NCBI RefSeq assembly: GCF_019802045.1
Contig: NZ_JAHVHU010000017.1
Coordinates: 1 to 64,000, forward strand
Direction of reading: 5' to 3'
DNA length: 64,000 nt
Source of the DNA: Membranihabitans marinus
Lineage (GTDB): Bacteria > Bacteroidota > Bacteroidia > Chitinophagales > Saprospiraceae
Shown: one piece after another, positions 36,269-46,148 of the stretch
Position numbering within the stretch: position 1 is the first letter of the stretch
Layout: the number at the start of each line of letters is the position of its first letter
Position numbers and translations under genes: made by a program
The notes under the pieces: model-generated
Told to the model about the DNA's origin: nothing
Database searches by the model: none
What the model saw: the letters and a program-made list of their open reading frames with translations, nothing else

Positions 36269-37003
36269 ATGTTAAGTGCACCAAAATACAAAGAATTATT
36301 AGATGCCGGCGTTCACTTCGGTCACCTGAAGCGTAAGTGGAATCCCAAAATGAAACCATATATTTTTGCAGAACACAAAGGGATTCATATCATCGATTTG
36401 CACCGTACCTCGGAGGCACTCGAAGAAGCTGGAGAAGCGATGAAGAACCTGGCTCGAGCTGGGAAAAAGATTCTTTTTGTGGCGACCAAACGTCAGGCCC
36501 GCGGTATCGTAGCGGACGCCGCCTTAAAAGTAGATATGCCTTATGTGACCGATCGTTGGTTAGGAGGGATGATGACGAACTTTGCCACGGTTCGCCGTTC
36601 TGTGAAAAAAATGAACAACATCGACCGGATGCTGAATGATGGTACGCTTTCCAATGTCACGAAGAAAGAGCGGTTGACATTGACGCGGGAACGTGATAAA
36701 ATTGAGCGTGTGTTGGGTGGTATTGCAAAATTGAGCCGTTTGCCACATTCTATTTTTATCGTGGATATTGATCACGAACACATTGCTTTGGCAGAAGCCA
36801 AAAAATTGGGACTGAAGACCTTTGGAATTGTCGACACCAACTCCAATCCACGACTGGTCGATTATCCTGTACCAGCTAATGATGATGCGACCAAGTCTAT
36901 TGAGATTATCACGGATTACCTGGTTGAATGCATCAAACAAGGTCTGAAAGAACGTCAAGAAGGCAAAACCGCCGAAAAAGAAGGTCAGAAGAAAGAAGAC
37001 TAA
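36269..37003 (+). CDS. rpsB: Ribosomal protein uS2
   Basis: The 244-residue small-subunit protein has the signatures LLDAGVHFGHLKRKWNPKM (10-28) and DRWLGGMMTNF, with the tail rich in Lys and Glu typical of the family. The order rpsB-tsf-pyrH is a standard translation cluster. About 190 bp without visible features separate it from tsf. Confidence 0.99.
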   Translation: MLSAPKYKELLDAGVHFGHLKRKWNPKMKPYIFAEHKGIHIIDLHRTSEALEEAGEAMKNLARAGKKILFVATKRQARGIVADAALKVDMPYVTDRWLGGMMTNFATVRRSVKKMNNIDRMLNDGTLSNVTKKERLTLTRERDKIERVLGGIAKLSRLPHSIFIVDIDHEHIALAEAKKLGLKTFGIVDTNSNPRLVDYPVPANDDATKSIEIITDYLVECIKQGLKERQEGKTAEKEGQKKED

Positions 37004-37194
37004 CTTCTGTAAAAGGCTTCGGTTCGGTGAACAAGATCATGGGGGCGGTTCAATGGTTAAAGTACGCTTTTGATTGAGTCGTTATCCGATCAACAGAGAT
37101 GGAGCGGATGATGCCGCGATACTCGGAGGTCCGGAGTAGGTACCGGACGTTCAAAATTTATAATTCTTAAAACATACAATCTAAAATCATAAAG

Positions 37195-38025
37195 ATGAGT
37201 AAAATAACAGCTGCTGACGTCAAAAAATTGCGAGATCAGACCGGTGCCGGTATGATGGATGTAAAAAAAGCATTGGTTGAAGCCGAAGGGGATGCCGAAA
37301 AAGCAATTGAGATACTCCGTAAGAAAGGCCAAAAACTGTCCATGAAACGAGCGGGGCGAGAAGCCAAAGAAGGTGTAGTCATTGCAAAGGTTTGTGACGA
37401 GAATACAAAAGGAATTGTAATCCGGTTGAGCTGTGAAACAGACTTCGTTGCTAAAAACGATGATTTTATTGATTTCGCAGATCAGATCGCTGGTATTGCC
37501 TTGGAAAATATGCCTGAGTCCAAAGAGGCGCTTGAAGAATTGGAATTGGATGGTAAAAAGATAAAGGATTTGATTGTTAATCAGGTCGGAGTTATCGGAG
37601 AGAAAATAGAGTTGGCGGATTACGAATCATTGGAGGCTGAGACGGTGGTACCTTATATCCACATGGGATACCGGGCTGGTGTGATCGTAGGTTTGAACCA
37701 AACTGGCGATGAAGTAGTCGAAGCTGGTAAGAACGTGGCTATGCAGATTGCGGCCATGAAACCATTGGCGCTCGATAAGGATGGGGTGGACGAATCCATC
37801 GTGGAGAAAGAGATTGAAATCGGTAAAGAACAAGCTCGCCAAGAGGGCAAACCGGAGCAGATTTTGGAAAAAATTGCGAAAGGAAAGCTCAATAAGTTTT
37901 TTCAGGAAAACACCTTGTTGGCACAGTCTTATGTAAAAGACAGCAAACAATCGGTTTCGGATTATCTCAAGAGTATTGATAAAGATCTTACCGTGACGGG
38001 ATACAAGCACCTGATGCTTGGCTAA
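37195..38025 (+). CDS. tsf: Elongation factor Ts
   Basis: EF-Ts is the guanine nucleotide exchange factor that recycles EF-Tu. The 276-residue protein starts with VKKLRDQTGAGMMDVKKAL (the UBA-like EF-Tu contact, with the TGAGMMDCK-type motif). It keeps LSCETDFVAKN (82-92) and a C-terminal dimerisation region. A strong terminator follows 13 bp behind the stop. Confidence 0.99.
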   Translation: MSKITAADVKKLRDQTGAGMMDVKKALVEAEGDAEKAIEILRKKGQKLSMKRAGREAKEGVVIAKVCDENTKGIVIRLSCETDFVAKNDDFIDFADQIAGIALENMPESKEALEELELDGKKIKDLIVNQVGVIGEKIELADYESLEAETVVPYIHMGYRAGVIVGLNQTGDEVVEAGKNVAMQIAAMKPLALDKDGVDESIVEKEIEIGKEQARQEGKPEQILEKIAKGKLNKFFQENTLLAQSYVKDSKQSVSDYLKSIDKDLTVTGYKHLMLG

Positions 38026-38038
38026 AATTTAAATATCT

Positions 38039-38068
38039 AAAGCGACTGAATTTTCAGTCGCTTTTTTT
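38039..38068 (+). terminator. Rho-independent terminator behind tsf
   Basis: A perfect 11-bp stem (AAAGCGACTGA, 38039-38049, with 38054-38064) with a 4-nt loop runs into a T7 tract at 38062-38068. It ends the rpsB-tsf transcript, so pyrH needs its own promoter in the 180-bp gap that follows. Confidence 0.95.
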
Positions 38069-38251
38069 ATTTCTATTCCAAAAGTCTGTATGTTGTGACC
38101 CAAATTGAACTGGGGAAGAGAATAAGGATAATTTCGACGGAATGGTTGCATCATTAACGGGGTGTGATCAGTGGGGATTGCAGGGTGTCTTGAGGACATG
38201 TTTTTGTCCGGATCCGATACGATGTAATGTATACTATAAAATCAAATAACT

Positions 38252-38965
38252 ATGGAGCTGGCGTATCAACGGGTTTTATTAAAATTAAGCGGTGAAGCTT
38301 TAATGGGAAAACGGGATTTTGGAATCGATAACGCTATGTTGCTTCATTATGCCGAAGAAATCAAATCTGTTCAGCGAATGGGTGTCGAGGTGGCAGTGGT
38401 GATAGGAGGTGGAAATATTTACCGGGGAGTCAACAATGAAAATAGCGTCATCGAACGCGTTCAAGGTGATTACATGGGGATGCTTGCCACGGTGATCAAT
38501 GGGATGGCGCTCCAGTCTTCACTGGAAAGTATCGGGGTTTATACCCGGCTGATATCGGCCATCGAAATGAAAGAAGTGGCAGAACCCTACATTCGACGGC
38601 GGGCCATTCGACACTTGGAAAAAGGCCGTGTAGTCATATTCTCTGCAGGAACAGGAAATCCTTATTTTACAACTGATTCAGCGGCAGCCTTAAGAGCCAT
38701 CGAGATTGGCGCCGATGTTATCCTGAAGGGGACTAAAGTAAATGGCATTTATACCTCGGACCCAGAACAGGATTCAACGGCAGAAATGTATGATCGGGTA
38801 ACCTTTGATGAAGTTATCGATAACAGTCTCCGGGTAATGGATAAGACTGCCTTTACGCTGTGCCAGGAAAATAATCTTCCCATTGTGGTTTTTAATATTT
38901 ACGAAGAAGGCAACCTGCAAAGCTTACTAAAAGGCCAGCAATTGGGGAGTGTCGTTTCAGGCTAA
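38252..38965 (+). CDS. pyrH: UMP kinase
   Basis: It phosphorylates UMP to UDP in pyrimidine synthesis and is a hexamer of the amino-acid-kinase fold. Signatures are [11 protein letters not shown] (9-19), [11 protein letters not shown] (48-58), [17 protein letters not shown] and [10 protein letters not shown]. The 237-residue length is normal. The ribosome recycling factor gene frr, which often follows pyrH, is absent here. Confidence 0.98.
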   Translation: MELAYQRVLLKLSGEALMGKRDFGIDNAMLLHYAEEIKSVQRMGVEVAVVIGGGNIYRGVNNENSVIERVQGDYMGMLATVINGMALQSSLESIGVYTRLISAIEMKEVAEPYIRRRAIRHLEKGRVVIFSAGTGNPYFTTDSAAALRAIEIGADVILKGTKVNGIYTSDPEQDSTAEMYDRVTFDEVIDNSLRVMDKTAFTLCQENNLPIVVFNIYEEGNLQSLLKGQQLGSVVSG

Positions 38966-39116
38966 TGATTTCGTAAATGCTCCATTTTCCAGGACTTCTA
39001 CAGAAGTTTTGGCTGAATCTTTTTCTCAAAAATTCTTTTGGGTTCTAATTCCTAGGCTTAGTTCTGGGTTACGGTGCAGATGAATCACGACGACACTATA
39101 GTTGGTATGGACTAAT

Positions 39117-39235
39117 CCGCAAAACTCCAACGTCAACAAAAATTGGGCTATGTAATATGTCTAATTTTGGGAATTAAACAATTGACGCATAGTAAATTAT
39201 GCATCATAACAGATTGATCTGGTGAATAATCCAGG
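39117..39235. repeat. 119-bp two-hairpin dispersed repeat, copy 2
   Basis: Stem 1 pairs AAAATTGGGC (39139-39148) with GTCTAATTTT (39159-39168), keeping all ten pairs if two G-U wobbles on the plus-strand RNA are allowed. Stem 2 pairs TGACGCATA (39183-39191) with 39198-39206 with one mismatch. Compared with copy 1, one A-T pair of stem 2 has become G-C. The rest of the 510-bp gap between pyrH and ndh shows no gene. Confidence 0.8.
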
Positions 39236-39476
39236 CTAAATGATTTGTCCTTCCCCTGGAAGCTCAGACCGTATGCCACTCGGCTTCTTTGTCACAGCGC
39301 GCAGGTAGGTTTGTGAAAAAACGCGGGTTTATTCTAAGTCCCATAAAATATATGGGAATCATTTATTACTTGAGTCTTCATGATAAAGAAGATATTACCC
39401 ATCAAGCTCAACATTTAAATAGCAAAGGCGTTTTTAATTAAACAATGCGTGTTTTATTTACCTGAACATCCCTGCT

Positions 39477-40829
39477 ATGGAAAATCATAAGAAAGAACGG
39501 ATAGTCATTCTTGGTGCTGGATTTGCTGGTCTTAAGCTGGCCCGAGAACTTCAAAAATCCGACTATCAGATTTACCTGATCGATAAACACAATTACCACC
39601 AGTTCCAACCCCTACTATACCAAGTGGCTACCGCACGGCTGGAGCCTTCCAGCGTTTCGTTTCCCCTTCGGAGAATCTTTCAAAACCATAAAAATGTTCA
39701 CATCCGTCTTGGAAAAATTCAGGAAATTGATCTGGAACATAAGCAAATTAAGGCTGATCATTTTTCGGTGAACTATGACAAACTGGTCATTGCATTGGGC
39801 TGTGAAACCAATTATTTTGGGAACGCACAGCTTGAAAAATACAGCATGCCAATGAAATCAAGTCAGGAGGCGCTTGCTTTACGCAACCGGATTTTACTGA
39901 CCTTTGAGCATACCTTCTGTGCACCCAAGGAAGATCATGAAGCCATGATGAATTTTGTAGTGGTTGGCGCGGGTCCGACGGGGGTGGAATTGTCGGGCGC
40001 CCTGGCCGAAATGAAAAAATATATTTTGCCCAAGGATTACCCGGACATGGATTTTAGTCAACTCAAGATTCATTTAGTCGAAGGTGCAGATGCTACTCTT
40101 CCGGCTATGAGTGATAATGCACAGAAGTACAGTGAAAAATACCTTAAAGAGCTCGGTGTTGAAGTCCACTTGAATAAAATGGTTAAATCATACGATGGAC
40201 GAACGCTGGTCTTTAATGATGATAGTTTGATGGAAACCGGTAACGTAATCTGGGCTGCCGGTGTCAAAGGGATCCGAATACCGGGTATCCCAGATGATGT
40301 GATTGTGCGGGGTAACCGGATCACGGTGGATCGGTTCAATCGGGTCGTGGGTCTGGAGGATGTATTTGCGATTGGTGATATTGCCTATATGGAAACCGAA
40401 AAGTACCCCCAAGGACATCCTCAGCTGGCCAATGTGGCCACTAATCAGGCTCTTCAACTAGGCAAAAATTTGATACATCAGCAAAAAGGTAAGCAGATGA
40501 TTCCTTTTGAATACATCAATAAAGGTACCATGGCTACCGTGGGAAAAAGAAAAGCAGTTGTCGACTTGCCACGTTGGAAATTCCAGGGGCGGTTTGCTTG
40601 GTTGACCTGGATGGTGGTTCATTTTTGGTTGATTCTCAATGTGCGAAATAAACTCATTATCTTTATAAATTGGATCTCGGATTATTTCAACAACGATTCT
40701 ACCCTGCGTATTATAATGCGAGCGCACTACTCAAAAGCTAAATTAAACTTACCGGTCGGGAATAGGGAACCCGGTCATGTCCAGCCCGAAGACCAGAAAC
40801 CGCTCAAGTCGGTAAATCTGGACCAGTAA
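39477..40829 (+). CDS. ndh: Type II NADH dehydrogenase (NDH-2)
   Basis: This single-subunit flavoprotein passes electrons from NADH to quinone without pumping protons. It has the FAD-binding ILGAGFAGLKLARELQ (10-25), a second Rossmann site VVGAGPTGVELSGALAE, and the third FAD segment FAIGDIAYM. A C-terminal hydrophobic stretch near 370-390 (FAWLTWMVVHFWLI) would anchor it in the inner membrane. The 450-residue length fits. It stands alone. Confidence 0.93.
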   Translation: MENHKKERIVILGAGFAGLKLARELQKSDYQIYLIDKHNYHQFQPLLYQVATARLEPSSVSFPLRRIFQNHKNVHIRLGKIQEIDLEHKQIKADHFSVNYDKLVIALGCETNYFGNAQLEKYSMPMKSSQEALALRNRILLTFEHTFCAPKEDHEAMMNFVVVGAGPTGVELSGALAEMKKYILPKDYPDMDFSQLKIHLVEGADATLPAMSDNAQKYSEKYLKELGVEVHLNKMVKSYDGRTLVFNDDSLMETGNVIWAAGVKGIRIPGIPDDVIVRGNRITVDRFNRVVGLEDVFAIGDIAYMETEKYPQGHPQLANVATNQALQLGKNLIHQQKGKQMIPFEYINKGTMATVGKRKAVVDLPRWKFQGRFAWLTWMVVHFWLILNVRNKLIIFINWISDYFNNDSTLRIIMRAHYSKAKLNLPVGNREPGHVQPEDQKPLKSVNLDQ

Positions 40830-40891
40830 AGGAGCGATAATAGTCTATTGGTGACTCTGAATATGGACGTCTTGCAGACTATTCATCCACA

Positions 40892-42805
40892 CTAATTATT
40901 CAGATATCTGGCCAAAAATCCTAATATAACCCGGTATACCTCAAATCGGTTTTCTTCATTCCGAAACCCGTGTCCTTCGTCGTATTTGACCATATACGGG
41001 ACATTGACCCCTTTATTGCGAAGCTGTTCCACGATTTGATCTGCTTCGTCGATATTGACCCGTGGATCATTGGCTCCCTGAATAACCAGAAGTGGCGTTT
41101 TAATTTTGTCCACATGAAAGATCGGGGAGGCCGCACGCATTTCTTCTTCATCCAATTCTGGGTTGCCCACCATGGCATACATCATGTCCAGGAGCGGTTT
41201 CCAGTAGGGAGGAATCGTGGTCATAAAAGTAAACAGATTGGACACGCCGACATAGTCGATGGCACAGCAATATAAGTCCGGAGTGAACGTCACACCGGCT
41301 AGCGTGGCATACCCGCCATAGCTGCCACCATAGATAGCCACTCGTTTTGGATCGGCTATTTTTTCATTGATTAGCCAGTGTACACCATCTGTAATATCAT
41401 CTTGCATTTTTCGACCCCATTGCTTGAAAGAAGATCTCCAAAAGTCCTTCCCGTATCCCGTGGAACCGCGGTAATTCATCTGAAAAACACCATACCCTCT
41501 TGATGCGAGCAACTGTACTTCCGGATTGTACCCCCAGGTGTCACGCACCCAAGGCCCGCCATGAGGATTTACGATGATGGGATAGGGTCCGTCTGTGTTC
41601 GAATCGGGTAATGTGAGATAACCATGTATGGTCAGCCCGTCCCGGCTGGTGTAGGAGACGGCCTCCATGGGCCGCATGTCATCTTCATCGATCCATGGGC
41701 TGATGTCGGTGATTTTGGTTAATGCCTGGCCGGTCACCTTGAAGTGATAATAGGTGCCCAGCGAACGATCACTGTAGGTACGCAGGATATAATTTTCCTC
41801 ATCCAGGTCGACACTCGTGAGCGCTATTTCTTTTCCGGGAAGTTGTTTTTTCAGGTAGTCGTAGATGTTCGCGAGGTGTTGATCAAAAAAATGTCGATGT
41901 ATGCGATCGGTAACAAAAGATGCAGCAGCTAATACTTTTCTTTTTCGTGAATAGGATACACCGGACAGATCTACATCGTTCCGTTCAAAAATGACATCAC
42001 CCGTCTCTTTTCCCGTATGCATATCAAACCGGATCAATACCTTTTTATCTCGATCCAGGTTGGACAAAGCATACACTACATGCGGTGTTTCAAAATCAAA
42101 GAAAACCGGATTAATTTCTTCGGTAAAGTCCGTGGTGATCACATCCCGAAAGTCATCCTCTTCCTGATCACGGTACATCACGACCGTGTTGGTTCCTCCT
42201 TCGGTGCGCATCGCAATCCGGAGCCGTCCATCATGGTCGGTCATCCAATGAGTGACCGGTGCAGCCGGGTTGTTTTTTGCTAACTGCGTAAGTTCGCCGG
42301 AATGGACATTGAGCCGGTAGGGATCAAATAACTCCGGATTGTCCTTGTTCATACCAATGATCACTTCATCTTCATCGTCTTCCAGGTCATCGATGAGTTG
42401 TACGGTGACGTCTTGATAGGGTGTAAGGTCCTGATGTTCTGATCCATCGTGATTAATGCCGTACAATCTAAAATTTTCATCTCCGCCATCGTCTTTGACG
42501 TACAGGATCCGTTTGGAATTGGCCCAGAAAAACCCGCCAATATCCCGTTCTGTTTCTTCCGTGATACGCATCGTCTCACCCGAAGAAATCTCGCGGATAA
42601 AAATATTTTTTCTTCTTTTATACGGACTAAAAAAGGCCAGGTGCAATCCGTCCGGAGAGATCGAGAAGGCAGTTTGTTCCGGTGTGCGGAAAAAATCCTC
42701 CACGGAGTATTTGTATTCGCCCTGGTCCTGATCAATGATTTGTTGTAATACCTCTGGAGCACTGACTAATTCTGGTTTTCCGGGAAGGTTTTTAGGATCT
42801 GTCAT
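40892..42805 (-). CDS. S9-family peptidase, cytoplasmic acylaminoacyl-type
   Basis: This 637-residue serine peptidase has a beta-propeller front half (repeats such as ISPDGLHLAFFSPYK and DDGGDENFRLYGIN) and an alpha/beta hydrolase C-terminal half. The catalytic triad is Ser495 (GGSYGG), Asp580 (GANDPRV) and His612 (EGHGF). No signal peptide is present, unlike the lipoprotein S9A enzyme at 14.8 kb. It probably acts on peptides in the cytoplasm. The two enzymes belong to different S9 branches. Confidence 0.93.
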   Translation of the reverse strand: MTDPKNLPGKPELVSAPEVLQQIIDQDQGEYKYSVEDFFRTPEQTAFSISPDGLHLAFFSPYKRRKNIFIREISSGETMRITEETERDIGGFFWANSKRILYVKDDGGDENFRLYGINHDGSEHQDLTPYQDVTVQLIDDLEDDEDEVIIGMNKDNPELFDPYRLNVHSGELTQLAKNNPAAPVTHWMTDHDGRLRIAMRTEGGTNTVVMYRDQEEDDFRDVITTDFTEEINPVFFDFETPHVVYALSNLDRDKKVLIRFDMHTGKETGDVIFERNDVDLSGVSYSRKRKVLAAASFVTDRIHRHFFDQHLANIYDYLKKQLPGKEIALTSVDLDEENYILRTYSDRSLGTYYHFKVTGQALTKITDISPWIDEDDMRPMEAVSYTSRDGLTIHGYLTLPDSNTDGPYPIIVNPHGGPWVRDTWGYNPEVQLLASRGYGVFQMNYRGSTGYGKDFWRSSFKQWGRKMQDDITDGVHWLINEKIADPKRVAIYGGSYGGYATLAGVTFTPDLYCCAIDYVGVSNLFTFMTTIPPYWKPLLDMMYAMVGNPELDEEEMRAASPIFHVDKIKTPLLVIQGANDPRVNIDEADQIVEQLRNKGVNVPYMVKYDEGHGFRNEENRFEVYRVILGFLARYLNN

Positions 42806-42924
42806 TTTAATAAATATTATTTCTTAGTTATTAATGAGGTACAATCAATCATTTTAACCAAAATTGTATGGAAACTTTTCTTATCTACAGCCACTCCAAT
42901 TAAAAAACTCAACTTTTACAATAT

Positions 42925-44025
42925 TTAATTGCCTGACTGTGCATAAATCCAGTCAATCAGCAAATTCGGCCATTTTGCCAACCGGCCTTTGTCGAGCGCT
43001 AGCCCAAATCCGTGTTTGCCCTGTGGATAAATGTGGAGTTCTGCTTCTACATTTTTGGCGGCCAATGCAGCGTACATAGTCAGACTGTTGCCGACCGGAA
43101 CTGCTTTGTCATCCTGGGTATGAATCAGAAAAGTAGGAGACGTTTCCGGGGTTACCTGCAGGTGCGAAGAGTAATATTCCTTTTTCTGCGTACTCATATC
43201 GTTCCCGAGTAGATTGGCGCGAGACCCCCGGTGCGTATTGGGTGTATCCCCAAAATCAATCACCGGATAGATGAGTGCCATGAAATCAGGTCGCGCAGAG
43301 GTGGTATCATCGCTCACACCTTCCAAAAAGGTTTGGTCGTCAAAATGGACCCCGACCGACGATGCCAGATGGCCACCGGCTGAAAAACCCATAATGCCAA
43401 TTTTGTTTGGATGCAATTCCCATTCCGATGCTTGACGGCGTACGATCTGGATCGCCCGCATGGCATCCCGCATCGGCATGGTGTCATCGGTCTCCCCGTC
43501 GATCGGAAAAGGAAGCCGGTATTTTAGCACGAAAGCCGCAATGCCCGCTGCATTCAGTCGCTTGGCAAAATCTTGACCTTCCCAGTCCCAGGCGAGCATG
43601 CCGTATCCACCACCCGGACAGATGACCACGCTGGCACCGGTCCGGTTTTTTCGGTTGGGAAGATAAACCTCTATGAACGGTGTAGTGACTTTTTGGATCC
43701 GGACGATATCGGTGGTGTCACATTTCTCCACGTAATCGTAGTCCGGAAAGACCAACTGGTCATCCTTCCATAAAGGTATCTGCATATCCGAATTTTGTGC
43801 GGATAATCCCGTTATTGAATTTAGCACAGTAATTAATATCAAAAGTGAGAACCCTGACAGGTTTTGACCCCCAATAATTTGCTTGTAGGGCCTACTTACA
43901 CGGGGTGCCCTATGAATACCCCAGTGGATAAAACCTGTCAGACTTGTTGTAAATAAATCAGAATACCCCCTAGAGTCTGATTCATTAGTACTTTTGGATT
44001 TACTGTTGTAATAAGATCGCTTCAT
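42925..44025 (-). CDS. Alpha/beta hydrolase (acetyl-esterase-like), N-terminus altered by an insertion
   Basis: The catalytic part (about 110-366) has the oxyanion loop CPGGGYGMLAWDWEG, the nucleophile motif GFSAGG, HTQDDKAVP with the Asp, and KHGFGLA with the His. It resembles exported sugar acetylesterases. A signal-like stretch LLILITVLNSITGLSAQ precedes it, but the ~35 codons before that come from an 88-bp inverted-repeat element (43854-43941). The ATG at 44025 overlaps glyS by 26 bp. The true start, and whether export still works, are uncertain. Confidence 0.8.
   Translation of the reverse strand: MKRSYYNSKSKSTNESDSRGYSDLFTTSLTGFIHWGIHRAPRVSRPYKQIIGGQNLSGFSLLILITVLNSITGLSAQNSDMQIPLWKDDQLVFPDYDYVEKCDTTDIVRIQKVTTPFIEVYLPNRKNRTGASVVICPGGGYGMLAWDWEGQDFAKRLNAAGIAAFVLKYRLPFPIDGETDDTMPMRDAMRAIQIVRRQASEWELHPNKIGIMGFSAGGHLASSVGVHFDDQTFLEGVSDDTTSARPDFMALIYPVIDFGDTPNTHRGSRANLLGNDMSTQKKEYYSSHLQVTPETSPTFLIHTQDDKAVPVGNSLTMYAALAAKNVEAELHIYPQGKHGFGLALDKGRLAKWPNLLIDWIYAQSGN
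43854..43941. mobile_element. 88-bp MITE-like element with 12-bp terminal inverted repeats
   Basis: CTGACAGGTTTT (43854-43865) and AAAACCTGTCAG (43930-43941) are perfect inverted repeats. The interior can also fold (TAGGGC with GCCCTA). The element lies in the 5' region of the esterase gene and keeps its frame open. No transposase gene is in the window. Confidence 0.7.
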
Positions 44026-45547
44026 TGGTTGATTTTAAAATAATGTCCCGGGCTTCTTCGACAGTGACCCGCTTTTGTTCCAAGCTATCACGGTCGCGGA
44101 TGGTTATTTTCTGATCATCTTCAATGGTCTCAAAATCTATGGTCAGGCAGAATGGTGTTCCGATGGCGTCCTGTCGCCGGTAGCGCCGGCCAATGGCATC
44201 TTTTTCATCGTACTGACACTGAAAGTGCATTTTTAAGTCATCAAAAATCTTTCGAGCTCGTTCGGTCAGTTCCGGTTTGTTTCGCACCAAGGGTAATATA
44301 GCGGCTTTTACCGGAGCCAATACCGGATGAAGTTTCATTACGGTACGCGTGCTCTTTTTCCCTGAAGCATCTGGGACTTCTTCTTCCTGCAGTGATTCAC
44401 TAAGCATAGCGAGGAACATCCGATCGCACCCGATCGAGGTCTCCAGCACATAGGGGATGTAATTCTCTTTCGTTTCCGGGTCGAAATACTGTAGTTTTTT
44501 GCCGGAAAATTCCTGATGGTTTTTAAGATCAAAGTCCGTCCGGGAATGAATCCCTTCCAATTCCTTGAAGCCAAAACCGAACTTATATTCAATGTCCGCA
44601 GCTGCGTTGGCGTAATGCGACAGATTTTCATGTTTATGGAACCGCAGATGCTCCTGGGGTGTCCCCAGTGCCAGGTGCCATTTCATACGCTGCTCTTTCC
44701 AGTATTCATACCATTCCATTTCACTGCCTGGCGGGATAAAATACTGCATTTCCATTTGTTCAAATTCCCGCATGCGGAAGATAAATTGCCGGGCGACGAT
44801 CTCATTTCGGAATGCTTTTCCGATCTGAGCGATCCCAAACGGAATCTTTTGTCGCGAGGTTTTCATGACATTGAGGAAATTCACGAATATACCCTGCGCG
44901 GTCTCTGGACGGAGGTACAGTTCTGAATTCTCACCCGATATGTTACCCAGCTGGGTGGAAAACATGAGATTAAATTGGCGAACGTCGGTCCAGTTTCTGG
45001 ACCCCGATACGGGGTCCGCGATATCCAAATCTTCGACGAGCTGTCGAAGACCTGTCATATCATCTGCCATCATGGCCGCACCCAATTTGCTCTTTATATC
45101 TGCAATGGTTTCTGTGTACCGCTGTACTCTGGGGTGGGTGGATTTGAATTGCTCTTCATCAAAAGCATCGCCAAAACGTTTGCGTCCTTTGCGTACTTCT
45201 TTATCAATTTTGCCTTCTATTTTGGCTATTTCATCCTCGATTAATACATCAGCCCGATACCTTTTTTTGGAATCTTTGTTGTCCATCATCGGATCATTGA
45301 AGGCATCCACGTGACCGGAAGCTTTCCATATTTTGGGATGCATAAAGATGGCAGCATCCAATCCGACGATGTTTTCGTGCATGCGTACCATGGATTTCCA
45401 CCAGTAGGACTTGATGTTGTTTTTGAGTTCGGCGCCCAGCGGGCCATAGTCATAGACAGCACTCAATCCCTCATAAACCTCACTGGATGGGTAAACAAAT
45501 CCATACTCCTTCGAGTGAGAAATAATAGTCTTTAAATCTTCGGCCAT
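44000..45547 (-). CDS. glyS: Glycyl-tRNA synthetase (homodimeric class II type)
   Basis: It charges tRNA-Gly. The 515-residue enzyme starts with FVYPSSEVYEGLSAVYDYGPLG (about 17-38), the N-terminal signature of the alpha2-type enzyme. It has class II motif 2 (AQIGKAFRNEIVARQFIFRMREFEQME) split by loops, and the C-terminal anticodon-binding domain from about residue 410. An insertion near 90-180 is typical of this branch. The C-terminal end overlaps the start proposed for the esterase gene. Confidence 0.97.
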   Translation of the reverse strand: MAEDLKTIISHSKEYGFVYPSSEVYEGLSAVYDYGPLGAELKNNIKSYWWKSMVRMHENIVGLDAAIFMHPKIWKASGHVDAFNDPMMDNKDSKKRYRADVLIEDEIAKIEGKIDKEVRKGRKRFGDAFDEEQFKSTHPRVQRYTETIADIKSKLGAAMMADDMTGLRQLVEDLDIADPVSGSRNWTDVRQFNLMFSTQLGNISGENSELYLRPETAQGIFVNFLNVMKTSRQKIPFGIAQIGKAFRNEIVARQFIFRMREFEQMEMQYFIPPGSEMEWYEYWKEQRMKWHLALGTPQEHLRFHKHENLSHYANAAADIEYKFGFGFKELEGIHSRTDFDLKNHQEFSGKKLQYFDPETKENYIPYVLETSIGCDRMFLAMLSESLQEEEVPDASGKKSTRTVMKLHPVLAPVKAAILPLVRNKPELTERARKIFDDLKMHFQCQYDEKDAIGRRYRRQDAIGTPFCLTIDFETIEDDQKITIRDRDSLEQKRVTVEEARDIILKSTNEAILLQQ

Positions 45548-45602
45548 TTTGAATCAATTCTATATTTGAAAATTAAAGCGCTAAAATAGGTATTTTAGTT
45601 CA

Positions 45603-45681
45603 TAGTGTATAGTTCGTTGTGTGTAGATTGTGTTTATGAGGTTTATGAGGTTTATGGGGTTGATAAGGTTTATGGGGTGAG
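45603..45681. repeat. TTTATGAGG/TTTATGGGG degenerate repeat
   Basis: Words of the type GTTTATGAGGTTTATGGGG are repeated irregularly about 55 bp upstream of glyS. Unlike the other short arrays it stands near a gene start. The 600-bp gap otherwise holds the DUF5615 remnant and the array at 46065-46148. Confidence 0.55.
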
Positions 45682-45974
45682 GTGGAAGAATTTATAGTTT
45701 TAAGTTTTGAATTTTTAAGGGAGGGGTTTTTCGGTGGTTCGCACAGACCGCGGCATTTAGCAATCTGCACTTTTCCTTCCTGTGTCCATTGGGAGAAATT
45801 TATAAGCAAAAGCAATTGAATTCATGAAAATGTGGAAACACAGCGATCTGGTTTCATACTATCTTATTTAATCTTCTCGAATGAAAATGCGATCCGTAAT
45901 TTTGGTATTAGAATAATTCGTATGTTTAAATCGTAGACTGCAATGCGTGAACGCCGGGAAGCGAATGCTGTAGT

Positions 45975-46040
45975 ATGAAGCTCTTTTTTGATGAAAACCT
46001 TCGTTCCCGTCTGGTTGATATCCGTTCACTGATTTCATGA
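45975..46040 (+). pseudogene. Remnant of a DUF5615 (PIN-like) toxin gene
   Basis: An ATG opens 21 codons reading MKLFFDENLRSRLVDI and then ends in TGA. The first residues, with the acidic FDEN motif, match the usual start of DUF5615 PIN-like toxins, which are normally about 110 residues long. The remainder is gone and no DUF433 antitoxin partner is seen upstream. It is most likely a truncated gene. Confidence 0.5.
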
Positions 46041-46064
46041 ATTATAAAAAACTAAAAGCTCCGG

Positions 46065-46148
46065 TACTTTGGGGTGCCCTAACCCCTAATAGCGAAGTGC
46101 CACAACAGCGAAGGGCCCTAACACCTAACAGCGCAGCGACCTAATGAC
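46065..46148. repeat. Degenerate TTAGG(N)GCTGCGCTG array behind the DUF4199 gene
   Basis: On the minus strand the DUF4199 stop is followed by TTAGGTCATTAGGTCGCTGC and similar words, repeated loosely for ~80 bp with TAG triplets in several frames. Similar GCTGCGCTG words occur behind ftsK, hpt and the GNAT gene. Confidence 0.6.
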
